A DNA stretch of 64,000 bases. It comes from Lachnospiraceae bacterium. GTDB lineage: Bacteria > Bacillota > Clostridia > Lachnospirales > Lachnospiraceae. A program made the translations under genes and the position numbers. The DNA is taken from positions 1 to 64,000 of the forward strand of contig CAJTIR010000021.1 of NCBI GenBank assembly GCA_910576385.1, given 5' to 3'. This document shows, piece by piece, positions 63,402 to 64,000 of this stretch. The notes under the pieces were generated by a model. It saw only the letters and a list, made by a program, of their open reading frames with translations, had not been told where the DNA came from and did not search any database. Each line of letters begins with the position of its first letter. Positions within the stretch are counted from its first letter, which is position 1.

Positions 63402-63540
63402 TTTGAGTTTCCTCATTTTTTATAACAGCCGATCTTATAGTGCCAAAAGGTCTTGCTGCCTTTGGCAGCATAGACAGAATGCACAAAAATCATTTTGGGA
63501 AGCTAGCTTTCCAAAATGATTTTTGTGCATTCTGTCTTTG
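63402..63540. repeat. Second fragment of the MITE-like family with a 64-nt near-perfect palindrome
   Basis: TTTGAGTTTCCTCATTTTTT (63402-63421) matches the end of the element at 33455-33649. The segment GCCAAAAGG-TCTTGCTGCC-TTTGGCAGC-ATAGAC is identical to that element's interior in the opposite orientation. It ends in a palindrome (63473-63536, centre AGCTAGCT) of 32 pairs with one mismatch. The other terminus of the element is absent. On the minus strand this lies just after the FtsW/RodA-type gene and could also terminate it. Confidence 0.75.
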
Positions 63541-63557
63541 TCTCAGTCCTTAAATCA

Positions 63558-64000
63558 TTATCTTTTTCGCTCTTTCATACCAATCCTGCGCTCCACAGAA
63601 AACACAATCGCCATCTCCCCCCCCAACAAAAGAAACACTGCTGTCCCTCCATAAGAAATAAATGGCAATGGAATGCCTGTGTTGGGAAGAATTGCCAGAT
63701 TGACACATACATTAAACAAAGTCTGAAGCGTCAAATGTGCTGCCACACCTAGACTTAGCATACCTCCAAATAAATCTGGTGAGGACATCATAACTCTGGA
63801 AATCTGATAAAGAAGATAACCGAAAAGATACAAAAATACTAGCGCTCCAATCATTCCTAACTCTTCACACATTACAGAAAAAATCATATCATTCTCTGCC
63901 TCCGGGATTGCTCCCAACTTCTGTATGGAAGCCCCCAGCCCTTTTCCAAATACCCCTCCTCTGCCAATCGCATATAGTCCCTGCAGTGTCTGATGCCCCT
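63558..64000 (-). CDS. FtsW/RodA/SpoVE-family protein, C-terminal part
   Basis: The gene runs off the window; 147 C-terminal residues are present. The visible segment has QTLQGLYAIGRGGVFGKGLG and KLGAIPEAENDMIFSV, both hallmarks of SEDS glycosyltransferases, three membrane helices, and the conserved PNTGIPLPFISYGGT loop. SEDS proteins polymerise lipid II for cell wall or spore cortex. FtsW, RodA and SpoVE cannot be separated without the N-terminus and neighbours. Confidence 0.93.
   Translation of the reverse strand, partial: GHQTLQGLYAIGRGGVFGKGLGASIQKLGAIPEAENDMIFSVMCEELGMIGALVFLYLFGYLLYQISRVMMSSPDLFGGMLSLGVAAHLTLQTLFNVCVNLAILPNTGIPLPFISYGGTAVFLLLGGEMAIVFSVERRIGMKERKR

Overview
The window reads as a chromosome segment of a low-to-mid GC gut Clostridium, most likely Lachnospiraceae. 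I base this on the house-keeping set (asnA, carAB, panBCD with coaBC, an FtsW/RodA-type protein, a GH42 beta-galactosidase), a CIRCE-type heat-shock operator, purine-rich Shine-Dalgarno sites, and decayed families common in gut Clostridia (Uma2, Rpn-like, EFR1-like ferredoxin). No rRNA, tRNA or CRISPR array was recognised.

Region 1 (0.96-22.1 kb, minus strand, visibly AT-richer than the rest) is one long run of 16 co-directional, mostly touching or overlapping genes. Its promoter-proximal half is a five-gene module: a 1639-aa SF1 (UPF1/Dna2-like) helicase, a 739-aa protein ending in a HEPN-type RNxxxH motif, a coiled-coil protein, a ClpB-like AAA+ protein whose first ATPase domain lacks a Walker A, and an NrdG-like radical SAM activase without any NrdD. 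The distal half looks biosynthetic: an adenylation plus carrier didomain, an alpha/beta hydrolase, a class A beta-lactamase-like protein with Cys in place of the catalytic Ser, a histidine phosphatase, three small unknown or nucleotidyltransferase-like proteins, a second radical SAM enzyme, a MurG-like transferase, an FkbM methyltransferase and a GT4-NodB fusion. I recognise no described system with this composition. It is the best candidate here for an undescribed system, either a conflict/stress module plus a small-molecule or glycoconjugate pathway, or two unrelated modules side by side.

Region 2 (22.6-31.4 kb) is an accessory zone: an orphan 166-aa protein, a decayed flavodoxin-ferredoxin gene, an IS110 element, and a decaying Type III restriction-modification locus (intact mod, res without its nuclease domain, and a frameshifted PD-(D/E)xK-like gene). 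Region 3 (31.0-39.7 kb) carries GH42 beta-galactosidase with a small inverted-repeat element exactly at its promoter, an ABC-F ATPase divergent from asnA, a broken Uma2 gene and an amino-acid ABC transporter. Region 4 (39.7-49.1 kb) has an Hsp20 remnant that still carries its CIRCE/promoter, followed by a complete Wadjet (JetDABC) plasmid-defence operon behind a Gfo/Idh/MocA oxidoreductase. Region 5 (49.2-64.0 kb) has carAB, an orphan DNA methyltransferase with an unknown partner, broken Rpn-like and zinc-ribbon genes, a secreted beta-propeller-like protein, and a pantothenate-to-phosphopantetheine operon (ketopantoate reductase candidate, panB, panC, panD, coaBC), and it ends inside an FtsW/RodA/SpoVE gene.
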